Positions 35,421 through 48,816 of a DNA stretch of 64,000 nucleotides are shown here, piece after piece. Position 1 is the first letter of the stretch, and each line of letters opens with the position of its first letter. A program made the translations under genes and the position numbers. The stretch comes from Channa striata (Eukaryota; Chordata; Actinopteri; Anabantiformes; Channidae), in contig CM065189.1 of assembly GCA_033026295.1 (NCBI GenBank), positions 9,119,203 to 9,183,202 on the forward strand, given 5' to 3'. Below the pieces are notes generated by a model. That model saw nothing but the letters and a program-made list of their open reading frames with translations. It had not been told where the DNA came from and made no database searches.

Positions 35421-36489
35421 CTTTCAATACACAGCAGTCTTTTCTATTGTCCTCCATTAAATATTACTTCAGATTCTGTACCTTCAGTTGAAATGACTGA
35501 AATGAATATTATATGTCCGGGATTTTTTTTTTCTTTTAATAAATAAGGTGGTTTAAACTGTCGACTAGGTGCTCAGGATTCCTAACCTGTCTGACTTTTC
35601 TGGCAACTTGTCTTAGAAATTAATTTTATAAGTAGTGCGTTTGCATTATTATGACCAAAGTTACAAAATACAAATTATAATAAAACCAAGATTATGATTT
35701 ACAGTCATTCAGCAAAGAAACTGGGGGAATAGTTTGCCTGTTATATCCCCTATAGTCACCCACTGATTAAACCTATGGGGTTGATTTAATGCCTTTTGTG
35801 ATTTGAAATTTCACTTGCGCGTGAACAAATTTGAATTCCATCTCCTTATTTATTTAAGTAGGATAAAAGGCATTATTTCAGTTTGTTTATACCGTTTCCG
35901 ACGTTTGAAGTGTTTTACAATTACAGGCTAAACAGAGCAGACAAGTGATGTTGACGGGGAGGCAGGCCAAGTGGAAGACAGAAAGGAATTGTACTCGCTG
36001 CAGTTAAAATGGAAAATATCAAGCGGTATTCAAGCGATGACTGTAATTTAGCCAAACCTCTTCAGGGGTACTTGACAAGGCATATTAAACAGGGGAACTG
36101 CTTTTTGCAAAGCAAAACAATGACAACATCCTTCTACTGCTATGCTATTTCGGAAAGGAGACTGCTTCACGTCTAAACATTTTAATCTTGAATTTTTACT
36201 TGTGAGGCACGTCGAATGGGCAGCACGTTCAAGCAGAGGCGGACCGAGCAAACATTGCATTGCGAGACTTCCAGTTTGCCTCGCTTGCAGCTCTTTCAGC
36301 CAGTCAGCAGCTCTGAAAAAACAGACACCTTTAATCAGCTTTAAATTTACTCATGGACCAAAAAACCAAAGAGGAAACCCGTAGCTTCTCCAACAGCTTC
36401 CCAGAGACAGAAAAGTTACTTTGTCATTCAACTTTGCCTGCATATGAAAGAAAAATGGAGGTAGAAAAAAAATTGCGGAGAGGCTATTC

Positions 36490-36507
36490 ACACACACACA
36501 CACACAC
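36490..36507. repeat. (CA)n short microsatellite
   Basis: About nine CA units. Confidence 0.9.
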
Positions 36508-36908
36508 CACATATAACATACAGACAGAGTATGACAGACAGGGTTGGAGAGAATAGAAGTGGGCAGGTTCAGTGATTCCGATGTCAGAGGCGGTCGGAAT
36601 GCTCTCTGTGTCTACCCTCTCTCCACTAGACCTTACATGGCAGTTCTCCTCTCCGGGGTGTTCTGAGAAGACAGGAGGAGCAGTGGAGGGGGAGCAGGAG
36701 CGCAGGGATGAAGAGGGGGGAAGCACAATGGCAGGTACTAGGGGATTGTTCCAATGCCCTTGACATGAGAGAAATGCCGGCATAAGAGAGAACAAGAGCC
36801 AGCCAAGAGGGGGGATCAGAGAGAAGAGAGCCTGAGGAAGAGGGTCTGTGTGTGTGAATGAAGGAGGATTTGTTTGGTCTTTAGGTTTATGTATGGGCGC
36901 ATATGTAT

Positions 36909-36926
36909 ATGTGTGTGTGTGTGTGT
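36909..36926. repeat. (TG)n short microsatellite
   Basis: About nine TG units after an ATATGTATA stretch. Confidence 0.9.
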
Positions 36927-36976
36927 AGTTTAGTTGGAAACAAAGTCAAGGTCTGTGTATTCTAAAGGTTCTGGAG

Positions 36977-37012
<36 letters not shown>
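36977..37012. repeat. Compound (GT)n(GA)n microsatellite
   Basis: About seven GT units join directly to about eleven GA units. The same GT-then-GA order recurs at 37681-37745. Confidence 0.95.
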
Positions 37013-37021
<9 letters not shown>

Positions 37022-37679
37022 GGAACAGAGAGCTCAGTGTGTGTCTTTGTAAGAGCGATTCAGTATATGAGTAACTGTATTCATATGTCATGGAAGACCA
37101 CAAGGGCCATGGAAATCATTTATAATTGTACAATAAAACTACAATTAGTACATCAAGGTAAGAGCTTATCTCCTCCTAATGCATGAAAAAAGTTAAATCA
37201 CCAAATAGGTAACAATTAGTTAATGGCCAATTCAAACATGTAAAAATTTGACTCTACCAATAAATAGTTCTGTTGCAAAGGGAATTATCTTCTTTTATCT
37301 TCTTTTTCTTATAGGTTCTCAGTTTGGTCAGACATGTAGCTTCTTATTTAAGCCATGCAAGCTTACAACAAGCAGAGCTGGTCACTTTCTTTGGGGCCGT
37401 GGAGAAAGTGGGTAAAGCTCAACTAAGACCAACTGTAACTAGGTTTTGTGGCTGGTCCATCTACAGACTGTGGAGATTACACGGTGTTAAATAAGGATGA
37501 GGAGGTCGACACTCCGGGATATTTTCCATGTTAAATCATGTTGCAGAGACAAGTCTGGCAAGAATCAGTTGGCACTGATAGAACTTTGATGCTATGTGGG
37601 TTTTTACTGTACACATTTAAATATATGAATACAATTCAAAATTTTTATTTTTGTGACCCTTGTGGTCCTCCATATATAT

Positions 37680-37680
<1 letters not shown>

Positions 37681-37716
<36 letters not shown>

Positions 37717-37745
37717 CTCTGTGTGTGAGAGAGAGAGAGAGAGAG
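37681..37745. repeat. Compound (GT)n...(GA)n microsatellite
   Basis: Thirteen GT units, a short ATATGTGTGTCTCTGTGT spacer, then about nine GA units. Preceded by an ATATAT stretch. Confidence 0.95.
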
Positions 37746-37869
37746 CGCACTTACTACCTAAACCCAGTGTGAGTCCCAGACCAGGGCTTTTCTTTGGGCT
37801 AGCAGATGTTTTGCTCTCACCTTGCCATACCTCATAAAGCGTGATGGCTCTGGACCCTGAGGCCAGTCT

Positions 37870-37903
37870 GGCACACACACAGGCACACACACAGGCACAC
37901 ACA
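37870..37903. repeat. Minisatellite of 12-bp unit
   Basis: GGCACACACACA (or its rotation) repeats nearly three times in tandem, a higher-order pattern built on CA units. Confidence 0.85.
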
Positions 37904-38739
37904 CTTGCCAGTATGCATACAACCTCCGCGTCCTGCCCCACCACAAAGCCTTGCATACACACACAAATGCAAGCAAAGTTGTGGTCTCCCGGCTTGTCTC
38001 AAACACTACAGACAACAACCACGGTGATGACAGAAAAAACTCTCGTCCTGGTGAAGACAAACCCGCTCAGTTGGCCAGATTCAGATCAGCCTCTAGGAGG
38101 AAGTCAGGTGTGTCAAAGCCAACAATAAAGACAAGACTGCGGTAAACACAGAGGGTGCAAGACATGATGTAAACCTCAAAAACAGGAACAGATTGGAGTT
38201 TGCCTAAAAAAATATAAAATAAAAAAACTTCTTGAACAATGTCTTAACTACAGATAGTTTTGTTGCCAACAGAAACATATTTTTAAGTAATTTTTTGTAA
38301 GTAATTAAAAAAAACATTTTCAGTTTGATCATTATGGATTATTAAGGTTAGATTGATGGGCAAGATGACAGTAAACTAAGCTCCACAACACAAAGTGCAG
38401 ATGACACTTTTAGTGGTCACCAAGTCACACACTGGACTGAGCAAATGGCTTGTGTCATTGTGTCGGTAGCAAAGACACTAATACACTAAACTTTATTGAA
38501 CTATCCTACAGAGCCTGACAGGGTGTTTAGGGCCCGGATATCTTGGGTTACTTTAATTCAAGTGGACCTCTACAGCAACTAATTCATGCGTGACAAACAA
38601 GGCAAACAGCTGTGAGTCCACGTTGGTTCTCAGGAAAGATCATTATAAGAATAATAGAGTAGAATAAACATATCTGTAATAAAGAGCAAAATAATACAGC
38701 AGTTTAATAAGCAGAGAGATAAGTAGACAAAAAGAGAAA

Positions 38740-38757
38740 CACACACACACACACACA
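38740..38757. repeat. (CA)n short microsatellite
   Basis: About nine CA units ending in AAAA. Confidence 0.9.
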
Positions 38758-41460
38758 AAAGCACCAGGTTTGTTTGACAGAGGGACCAGGGGGCGGTCAA
38801 CACTACAAACACTGCTGTGATTCTCATTAAAACCCCAGAGAGAAAATCCTTTATAATCGTGGCAGCGGAACCCTGTGGTAATCCACTGTGGATTATAGTG
38901 AACTGCAATACAGAAAGCCACCACGGGGTGGCAGAATGTCTGGCAGTATCCAACCTCAACTGGGTTCATCTGTTGTATACTATTACTATACATTTTTTAT
39001 TAATTTCCAACTCCCAAATGACCAACCAGGGTCAGAGCCTGACTGCAGACATGTTTCCTAAGTAAATGATGCTGGCTGGTTACATGTTAGGGTCATAAAT
39101 GATCAATAAAGCTTATGTAGTTTGTCATGATCAAATGATGACCTGCCTGTTCACACTCCCATTTACCACATTAGTATATTTGAAAAAAAATAAAAATCAA
39201 CCAAATACATGTTTTACATGTTACATACAAAAACAAATGTGCAATCACTTTGCCTTCCAAAAAGTCATTCACAGTTCAAGAAACACACACCAAGTTTTGG
39301 CGTCACTACTTTTAATAATTGTTTGAATAACAATGAGAATATGCCTCAGGAGTCAAGGTGATACAACAATCTAAAGCATATTGTGACATAAAAAGGCACC
39401 GTAATAAAAGTCAGCCTGTCCAAGTCTTTTAAACCATTCACTTTCAGTTGTCATTTTATTCGACTGATGAAGTAAAAAAAAATAACATTCTGACCAAACG
39501 TACTCTGTGAAATGTGAAACTTCTTTAAATGGTGTGCAATTGGTATAAATATGCAATTTGCGATTTTAGGAGTTGGCTGCAGAAATGTTCTTTCATAAAC
39601 ACGTTGGAAGCCTGTGTGTTTCTCGCAGGTTAAAGGATTGGCGAAAGGTCTTTCATCATGTATTTGTATTTGTACATGCCAGCGTGTGGAGCTTACTGTA
39701 ACCTGGGCTCTCAACTTACTCCCTTTCATCTGTATTGGTGTTTAGAAGAACAAGCACACAGACACACACAGTGACGGGATGTCTGTATATCTGTCTTTGT
39801 TTTTCGGGGCCCGCTGGCGCTTTCATCTTCATGTGTCAGTCAACTTTAGCCCGTGTTTCTTTTTTTCCTCTCTTTTAGCTTTGTGAGTGGACATAAGTAT
39901 ATACAACCGGTGTTTGATGTCTGCATTTCTGACGTAATATTTAAACCCCCCAAACTTTCAAACTGTTACCTTCTTCTGACTGTTGGGATTTGAGGAACTT
40001 AACAGGTGCGGCGAAATGTTTATATATCTAAATAACTTCAAGTCAGTCAGATCCCATTGCTTATGATGGGAAACAGAAGATAAAAGGCCGCCTGTAAAAC
40101 GAAAGCGTAATGTGACACAAGCCCCTCCTTGCCTCAATTGGTCATTACCTCATGAGGAGACGCCTTTGTAAGGACTATCCCTGATATGCCCCTTACCTAA
40201 CCTAAACCTTTACAACTACTATCAATGCCCAACCCCTGTCTTACATCAAGTCATTTGTACCAGGAGCCAAAAATGACCAAAAGATACATGACACTTTGGC
40301 AACGTGTAGTGACTGCTGTGAATCTAGTATTCCGACCTTCAAAAGTGAATTAACAATCTGTTCAGCACATCTTCCTCCTCATAAATCACATAACTAATTC
40401 ACAGGTGACCACAGCCTAGTCAAACTACTGCTATTGGTGTTTTTTTAACCCCCACCATCACGGACGGAATGTAATGTTGAGGATGTGCAGATTCTTTAAA
40501 ACATCTTTGCAAGCTATAATCCAGTGTTTGAGTTTTAGTAAGCAAAAAGTGTCTGATAAACCCCTGTGGGCATAGAATTTGGAGGATGTGTCAACATAAC
40601 CTTAATCTCAGTCTAAAGTCCAGACCCTTCAAACAACTCTCCAAAGTTTCGAGAACTGGCCAAAATATCTCACATGGCTAAAATTGTACACAACCGTAGA
40701 AAGACACAGACACACAGGTAAGGCACATGTCATTACTCGCTCCATCAAAGTAGATCATACAGGCATTAATTGGGAGTGCAATCATGCTCTGAGCCCACGG
40801 TTCAAAGGAGCTGATAATAAGCTGTGATAGGTCCAGCGGATGGAAAAAGCAGGCAGGCTGCTGGCATGTGCAGACACGGTAGATCTATATGTGCGTGTGT
40901 GCGCACACTTGTTTGCGCTTTTGTATTTCTCTCTCTTTGTGATTATACTCTATCGTAACATTTTTACCGAAAAACCCTGTGACTTGTTGACTTTTAGTGT
41001 TAGATTTGGGCTCAGATTTGGGGACATTTGAAAAGGACTTCAATAAATTTTCAGTCTTTAAAGTTTCAAATCCTGGGCTGAAGCTTGATTCTATCTCCCC
41101 TCTGAAATAATTTGTTCTTTCAAGGGTTAGATTATTTCTGTAGCGAGGAAGCCTCACATTTGCGCTTGGGTTTAGGCTCAGTGTCCAAAACAACCCTAAG
41201 ACGATGCCACCCAAACCGCATACTTGGCTTTGGAGCTCTTATCATAGCTCTGTCTCTCTTTATAAATATATATATATGTGTGTGTGCGCGTCTGTGTATC
41301 CTCTTGCATCTGTGTGTTCAAGAAGCCACTCTAGCCGCTAACTTGTCTTGTAGCTGGCTCTGTATTCCTGGCATTGCTGTGGTCGATAAGACAGTGGCAT
41401 GCAATATTAATGTAGCCCTCTACTGTGGTTGTTAAGAGCCTCGGACAGCCTCCGCTACTG

Positions 41461-41930
41461 TTTCAGAGAGAGCTGAGTACAAACAGTGAGCCTGAAACGC
41501 ACAGAGTTGAGGACAAAGCAAGAAAGGATGGAATGAACACAGGAGGCAAAGTAAAAGCAAGGAAAGGGAGGTAAAAGAAGAAAACTGTGATAATGACAGG
41601 ATAGAGGAAAATGATAAAACAGAACCAGGCCAGTGGAAAAGTTGGAGCCAGAAAGGGAAAGAGAAAAAACCGGGACAAACAAAGAGCAGTCACAGGTCAA
41701 GAATGGTGAAGGGCAGGAAAGAAGAGTGGATGGGAAAGGGCGATAAGCAAAGTAAAACTGCAGACGTGAAAACGCGGTGACGGAATCGAGAAGGGAGGGA
41801 AAGTATGATTTAGAGGATGAGTGGGTGAAAGCGGATGTGTGGACGGGAGCGAGAGAAAAGCGAACCACAGGATGATACGGATGTGGCAATAAGGATTCAG
41901 AGCAAAAATTGAAAATGAAAAAATACACTG
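41461..41930 (+). repeat. Purine-rich (G/A) tract
   Basis: About 470 bp in which the plus strand is dominated by A and G (AAGGGAGG, GAAAGGGAAAGAG, GGAGCGAGAGAAAAG). It produces the 157-codon Ser/Phe/Leu-rich frame on the minus strand, which is therefore not taken as a gene. It resembles the tract at 27440-27960 in composition, but no shared order of words was seen. Confidence 0.8.
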
Positions 41931-42802
41931 AGATTAACGTTGGAGATTGTAGAAGAAGTTAAATGAAAAAGAAATGACAACGCAAGCTGGATGTGTTATG
42001 ATCATGATGAAAAGTGGTACGGAACCCAACTAAACGGGCCAATGGAAAACACACAGTCATTACAGTACAAAGTACTTCTTAAACTGTTTGAGTAGGCATG
42101 TGAAACAGCAACTTGTGTGTCACTCCCAAATATAGGTTCCTATACTATTAACCACCCAGGCATAAACTCTTTAACCCGTTGCCTGGCAACTTTGAAGCAA
42201 TTAAAAGCAAGGAACGCCTGTAACCTGACAGAATGTATGAGTTTGGGGAAAATGCTCACAGTTTACAAGACTCTTAATTGACAGCACGGAGAACCCTGAC
42301 CCAAATTTGCAGTTTTTATATTGCACTCGGCTTTTAATGTAGGATCCTCGGGAGAAAGTTTTCAGAAGTCAGTTCTTCTTAAGTGGACTAGATTTCTCAT
42401 GGGAATGTCTTGACTCCTTTGGATGTCTTATTTGCTATATTACTTACTGTATATTCATCTCTCTGTCTGGCTGGTTTCCCTACTCTCTGTCTCTCTCGGT
42501 GCATTCAGTAGAGGAGCTCCGAAATGATTTAAGTGTCGGCGGGTGGTAATTTATTCATGTTCTGTTGGTAGGTTAATGATCGCACACCAAGAGCGCAGAA
42601 AGAAAAGAGGCAACCTCAAGCTCAAGTTCAGCGACATTTCCAAGAAACGGCAGTTAAATTATGGCCTTTCAACATGTAAATTCCCTCAGCTGTGAAATTC
42701 ACTGATTTGTCAGCAGCGCTTTTGATGGAAGCTCGGGTGTTGCATTTTCAGTCGGCCTTTGGCAGAACTGGGGTGGCACTGTTATTTTGCAAATACAAGA
42801 GT

Positions 42803-42805
<3 letters not shown>

Positions 42806-42837
<32 letters not shown>
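42806..42837. repeat. (GT)n microsatellite
   Basis: About 16 GT units, followed by a G-rich GGGGGCGGGGGG stretch at 42844-42855. Confidence 0.95.
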
Positions 42838-42838
<1 letters not shown>

Positions 42839-43195
42839 TAGTTGGGGGCGGGGGGACCAGCCATGAATCTGCATTTGAGTAATTCAGTTTCCGGTTAGGA
42901 TTTTTCATTGCTGTCTGCCAAAGTTGTTTTCAGGGAGGCAGAGTTATGTGTGGAAAAAAGCATAACTCAAACCCATTACTGCTTGCTTTTAACATCAAGT
43001 AACACTGAGTGAAGCACACTGGTGCTGCACTTGATGATGCATTATCAACTCTCAAGTGGGTGAATTGTGGCTTTGGCAGCTGTTTTCAAAGTCAGTGTAG
43101 TTGTTAATTTGTGAGAAAGAATACCAAAATATATGATAGAAGCATTTATGAGACATGTCCAGTTTTTATACCTAGGAATTTCTATCTTCAAACTG

Positions 43196-43213
43196 TATTT
43201 TTTTTTTTTTTTT
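43196..43213. repeat. Poly-T run
   Basis: Eighteen T residues broken only at the ends; could be a reversed poly-A tail, but no retroposon body is recognised downstream. Confidence 0.9.
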
Positions 43214-44384
43214 ATTCAATGTCAGCTGTTGAAAAGCTGCCATTTGTAGGGATGGTTTCAAATCAACTCTGGACCCTTTAACAGTGAAGAAAAACAGAAC
43301 AGATATTTGACTATTTGGATTCCCTGCATGACTATATTTCCATTTTTATACTGATGAAACTGCCTTGACACTGACCCTTGTAATAAAAACACAAACTTTT
43401 AAAAAAGAAAGTTCGACTGTACATATAAATTGCAACAACTACAAGCTCATCCCAGAGGTGCTTTTTCCTGAAATTCTTGAAGACATTTCACTGGAAGCAC
43501 TGATGAAATAGACATCAAAAGAACATCTCCACCAAAAATATAATTGTAACAATTCACTCATAACCCCTTCATTCGGTGGCTCTTCATTTTCCCAATGGCA
43601 CCACACACAAGCACGTACATATATTGGCAATCTGACGCTCTCAGTGGTGTTTCTGCTTAAATTTTAGATTGCAAAGCGCATTTTTGGCAAAGGAAATGGC
43701 GCAGTTTGTTTGATCAAAAGGAGAATATCGAGTGTGTTTGCGTGGGCAAGTCAGCGAGTTGCCTATGGGTTGTTGTTGGATTACATACAATATTATAATG
43801 GAGATTGATTATTTAAAACAAGTCAACATTGTTACATAGTTTGTTTTTTTGGCCTGAGGTATGAGATTTTTGGGCAAATTTTTCCGACATGGCAGACCAG
43901 GTGGTCACACCGACGCTGCTCAAAACCTTCAGCGGTGGCTTTAAAAGACTTTAGCATGTAGTACATTTTAGTTTATGACGGACAAAAAAAAATCATGTTC
44001 TGCATAAATAAAGTTCTCTGTGCCTTTTTACATTAAGATAATTGTCAGAGCACGACTTTTCTGGTGTGCCGCCTTCACTATAAATCTTAATATGCTGATA
44101 TTTAATGTTAAATATACAACACTTCTTTGTTAAGATTAGGAGATCTTGGCTAAAAAAAGCAGTAAAAGAGGAAAAAAACATTTGCCATATTTTTACTTTA
44201 AGCAATTGTTTTGAGGCATTTGATGAAATACAATATTATAAATAAACAATATAACAGGGAGGGGTGCATTGTTCCTGAACTGCCTTAACGCCTTTCTCTG
44301 CACTCACAGAGATATTTATTGTGACAGGCTTAAAACCGTGTGTGTGTTTTTATTTAATTTAATAAATTTAATTTGTTTTTGTCA

Positions 44385-44490
44385 AGGCTCAGATAGTAGA
44401 GCAGGTTGTCCACTGGCTCGAGCTTCTCCTGCCCACATGTTGAAGTGTACTTAAACCCCAGTCGCTCCCTGTTGGCGGATCAGCAGCTGT
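44385..44490 (+). mobile_element. tRNA-derived SINE fragment, plus strand
   Basis: The order GCTCAGATAGTAGAGCAGG, TTGTCCACTGGCTCGAGC, CCCACATGTTGAAGTGT and AACCCCAGTCGCTCCC follows the head of the same SINE family as at 6418-6560 (consensus GCTCAGTTGGTAGAG-GGTTGTCCA...GGTTCGA...CACATGTCGAAGTGTC...AACCCC-GTTGCTCCC). A deletion between the A and B boxes removed part of the tRNA-like region. The 3' body is lost. Confidence 0.7.
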
Positions 44491-47334
44491 GAAACACTTT
44501 ATCCATTAAAAGCACTCAGGCACATCACAGTTTTGACTGTCTATATCTTAAAACCATCATTCAGGAGAAACTAATAATTTGCCTTTTATTGACCCTAGCT
44601 ATTGCTTCATATTTCTACAAAAGAATTCAGACGTCAGTAAGCTCAAAATTAGTGTGATTTACTTCTCAGGAGATGAGATGAAACAATTGTGAGCAGCACA
44701 ATTTTGTCAATGGGGAGTCATCATTTTTCCAAATTGGAGCTAAATATACTGATGTTTGGGCCACGCTGAGCATACAGATGCACGGGCCACTAGGCAAGTT
44801 GATTTTTACTTCTTCTTTGTGAGAACCTGTCAGCATTAGAATCAGTTGTAACCTACATCAATTCAAGTAACTGACTGTTGTTTTTAAGAAGGAAACTACA
44901 AACTTTTTCAAGCCTCTTTCAAGGCTACAGGGGATCTTTTGATGGTGAAAATATAGATTCTGAGAGTATCACTCCTCCACTACCAGTCATTGCCAACAGA
45001 AATGCTTCCCATCTGGCACAGAACAAAATACTTATCCGCTCATCACTCCAGCACTCTTGGTAAGTCGCCATTCTGTCAAATTTAGCCAGCTAATGAATGA
45101 ATATGTCAATCATGCATTAAAGGCTATGCCCAGGGAGTATCAGAATTGCCTATGTGGATACTATCCGGCATGGTGACACAGAATTGACAGAGCGTTCACA
45201 AACACCCTTCGGCTTTTCGAACAAAAGGTTTTTAATAAATGAAAGGAACAGCATGGACATTTGGAGGAGCTGACAGCAGGGCCACCAACACAGCCGATAC
45301 CTACAGTTTCTGAGTGCAAAATCAAGATGTTGAGAACTGCAAAAAAACAATGAAACGCAGAGGACATTTTCAGCAAAATCTTCTGACAACCGGTTGAATA
45401 AAGTAGCTGTTGCACAGAAAAATAGGCCCCTGACTACAGACACAGGAAGGACCCTCCACCCTTTTCTTTGGAGTTTGTAGTTGCTTCATTTGTTTTATAA
45501 AATTCTTCCCATCTTGTGTGTTTTGTTTTTAAGGGATGTCTGTTTTCAGTTACTCAATATATTTTGGTATGTCTTTTGTTAGTTTATGGTCATTTTTTAA
45601 CACCTTTTTGAGTTATTTTTCATAAACATCATCCCGGCATGTTAGGAACATATTCATACAGACATTAGCACTGAGCTCACGGTTTGGCTGTGTCTCTGAC
45701 TGACAGCAACCAGTTGCTTTGACGTCGCATTGACTGCATTGTTTGCTGATGACTGTTTTTAATAATGAATAAATGACTGTCTTGAAGTGTTGCGTATGTA
45801 TTTGTGTATTTCATGTCACCTGGTGTAGTGGTGTGTGTGTGGGTTATAGTGAAGACAAAATGTTTTTTTGTCTGTTCTTTTCTTTTCTTAACACACAGTT
45901 AAATGATAAATAAAAGTCTCAAAATGAAGATTGTGCACTTGAGCCATACTATTAAATCGGACTACAGTTATAGTTGTGGACAGTGTGTTTAGAGAAAATG
46001 TAAAAGATTGGTTGATATTAGAATGTGTCTGTGTGTTAATGGGACTCCATCCTTTGCTTCTCGTCCTTACTCCTTTTTTGTAAAGCACTATGCAAGTATA
46101 TGCAAATCCCGGGTTGTTTAGTTATACTTTAAACAAGTCTGTAACAAAGTAAAGAAATCTGTTTGAATGCTGCTCTTGCTGTATTGCTCCACTGAGCTGT
46201 CAGCTTTAGGGGAGGCATTTGTACTAACTCCTAATGAATTTGTCTAAGGGCAATATAATAACAATTCAAAATCCGTTCTGTCACATCTTCTAGACTTCTC
46301 CCTTTACTTGTCTGTGAGCATGCTTGTTTAAGTGTTGATATGATGTAAAAGACAATAACATATCTTATAAATCACCTGTGATATACTCAGGCAGGTAGCT
46401 TTCATTTTCTTTTCCATTCTATCCCTATTTTGTTCCTGCTCTTTATCATGCAGTATGTAGTGCTCTCTTCCTCAAACTCCATTCCTCCTGTCTTATTCAA
46501 TAGATTTCATCATACCCACCATTCATTTTTCTCACAGCTCTGATGCCCTCTATCTTAAGCTTTGTCAGCGTAGAGAAACCATCAGTCCCTTGGACATTGA
46601 TTTCTAATAACACCATCCTCCCTGGTAACCTCATGCGTATCTGGCACTAATTTTGGAGACAAGTACTGGCACAAACATAAGCTCCCATTCACTCACTGGA
46701 TAAATTGACTAATTAAGTTGAGAAGACCCCGTCATAGCACCTGGAGACATTCACTGCCACCAATGCTTCAGTCTGTTATTAATCTTAAATGGTCAACCTC
46801 AATCAGTGCCCCCATTGCCCCTAGTTACCAAGCTGGCCTGCTTTCTAACAAACTTCTTATTCAATAGTAACTGTGCTAGAAAGTGAACTTTGTAGTATTA
46901 GTATGGCTGTAAGTCATATAACTTGTGAGTCGTGGAAAAGGCATCATTAGTTTAACCCTTAAATCTTTTTAATTTAGGAGCATAAGAAAATGTTACTGAG
47001 TGAGACAACATTAATGCAACAACATCTTTGGCACAGGCAGTGCCAGAGTATACTCAAGCATTTTGAGTGATTAATTCTTCAAATGAATGTCAATCATTAA
47101 ATAAGACAGAATCAAAGTAGTAGGAAGCTACTTTGTTAATTACTCTAGCCTTCGTGTGAACTAATCTACATTAATTTTAAACCATATTTTTAATCAACAA
47201 TGTACAGGTTTTGGTTCATGGTCATTTGGTCTCCAGAAATGAAGGTTTGCTTCCACAATGCAATTGTTGTTAACTGAATCACACATGCAATATTAAGACT
47301 ATTAATAATATAATTTATTAGCCCTCAGAAAATC
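44491..47334. other. Non-genic sequence
   Basis: No recognised gene; the longest frame is 97 codons. Bases 46500-46850 form a high-complexity block (words TTGACTAATTAAG, GTTATTAATC) that may be conserved regulatory DNA, untested. Confidence 0.5.
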
Positions 47335-48558
47335 TCCAGCTTGGCATAGTAGAGGAGTATTTGTGTCCCTGTGATCCAGGGAGCTGTTTTTTGGGGGGCC
47401 CCCTGGCAGTGCAATTCGCAGATGCCCTTATAATATACCGACTGGGAAATTTGGTACCTCGCCCGGAATAGGGAGACAGGGGCACCCTTTTGGAACCAGA
47501 CCTTGGAAGGTAGCTCATTGGCTAGTGTCTGTTGGCTGAATTCAGCCAGACTTGTCAATGGTGCCGGTTGGGCACAGCCTGAAGAAATAACTTCTTCTTC
47601 TAAATTTCAAGGAACATGGAATTTCACATTTGTGTCATGGAAGGAGCCAGAGCTGGTATGAAAGGTTGAGCTATACCAATTGGATAAAGTTGGGCTTACC
47701 TCTACACATATGACTGGCTCTAGAACCAAAGTCCTACTGAGGTGTTGGACTTTTTTAATTTCTGGGTTATCCAGAATGAGAGGTGTTGGGCAGGTGTTGG
47801 GATACTCACAAATCCCTGGCAAAGGACTTTTGTCTTGGGATTCTCCCCAGAGACAGAAATTAACGCTTCAATGCAACTGACAGTTGTGGAGAGGAAGGCT
47901 CTAGCCAAGCAGCAATTCAGGTGTCCCCCCTTCGGGGAGACTTTGTATGGGTCCTTGAAAAGGTACCAACCGGGGACTCCACTCCATAGCTCTGCTGGGA
48001 GACTTCAAAGGCCACATGGGCAATTATGAAGAAATCTGGAGGAGATAGGAGGAACGGCCTGCCTGATCTGGACCCTAGCAATGCTTTGTTATTGGACCTC
48101 TGTGCTAGTCATGGGTTAGTCATGGGTTAACAAACACCATGTTGAAGCTTAGGGCATGTTCACAAATGTACCTGGTACCTGAACAACTTATGCCTCAGGT
48201 CAATGATTGACCTCACGGATATACTTTAAGATTTGAGGCCATATGACTTGGACACTTGGGCCGAGAGAGAAATAGAACAGAGCTGATGGACACGGACCCG
48301 GTAAAGTCAAATATTTAGTGAGGTTGAGGCCCTCGTCTATTAGATCTTTAGGTCCTACCTCACATATTATTTTCTCTGCATTCATTATTTTCTCTGCATT
48401 CCCCGGATGGATGGGGATATGGAATTTGAGTTGATTATTGTTAAAGCCCCCATTGTGGAGGTGCTGCTCTGAGTTGTGGGCACAAGGTAGTCACCGTGGC
48501 GACAACCTGAACAATTGGTGGTTGACACCAGGACCAGAAGAAGGAGGCCTTTTGAGCA
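47335..48558 (+). pseudogene. LINE 5' part with AP-endonuclease remnant (I/Nimb-like)
   Basis: The interval follows a well-known teleost LINE consensus from its upstream region (ACTGGGAAATTTGGTACC, CCCGGAATAGGGAGACAGGG) through CCGGTTGGGCACAGCC, TGGGATACTCACAAATCCC and into the endonuclease. There, 47989-48024 reads ALLGDFKGHMGN, matching the APE motif GDFN-H-G; the catalytic-site Asn is Lys here. A stop follows within 10 codons. The strand continues with GGAACGGCCTGCCTGATCTG and ends in a piece like GTTGGTGGACACC...GAAGGAGGCCTTT just before the junction. Reverse transcriptase is absent. The clade name is from memory. Confidence 0.88.
48366..48401. repeat. Tandem 18-bp duplication inside the LINE
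   Basis: ATTATTTTCTCTGCATTC occurs twice head to tail (48366-48383 and 48384-48401), without mismatch. A similar 11-bp doubling (GTCATGGGTTA) lies near 48107-48128. Confidence 0.95.
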
Positions 48559-48816
48559 TTGTTGTAAATACTTTTTTTAAAATGAATTTTATGTGATAGA
48601 TCAACACAAAATGGTACATGATTTTGAAATAGAAAAGAATAAGGATAAATTTTTTTCAAAAGTTTTTACATATAATATCTTAAAACATTAGCGTGCATTC
48701 GTATTCAGTCCCCCAAGTCAATACTGTTTTTAGAACGACATTTTAATGCAATTACAGCTGCGTGCCTTTTGTGGTCTTTCGCTACCAGCTGTGCCAATCT
48801 ACAGAGTGAAATATTT

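Larger units (their letters stand above)
35421..44384. other. Long non-genic interval rich in microsatellites
   Basis: Nine kilobases with no recognised gene or mobile element, apart from the simple repeats listed separately. The frames at 38630-38993 (109 and 116 codons, minus), 40885-41214 and 41112-41435 have no domains. The 157-codon frame at 41455-41928 (minus) lies in a purine tract. A TAATCCAC-T-GTGGATTA palindrome sits at about 38879-38895. Confidence 0.5.

Noticed and set aside
37870..37903. CRISPR-like short tandem units
   Set aside because: Units are adjacent with no spacers and the sequence is eukaryotic simple repeat.
41455..41928. 157-codon minus-strand frame
   Set aside because: Same cause: the plus strand is purine-rich, so stop codons are rare on the minus strand.
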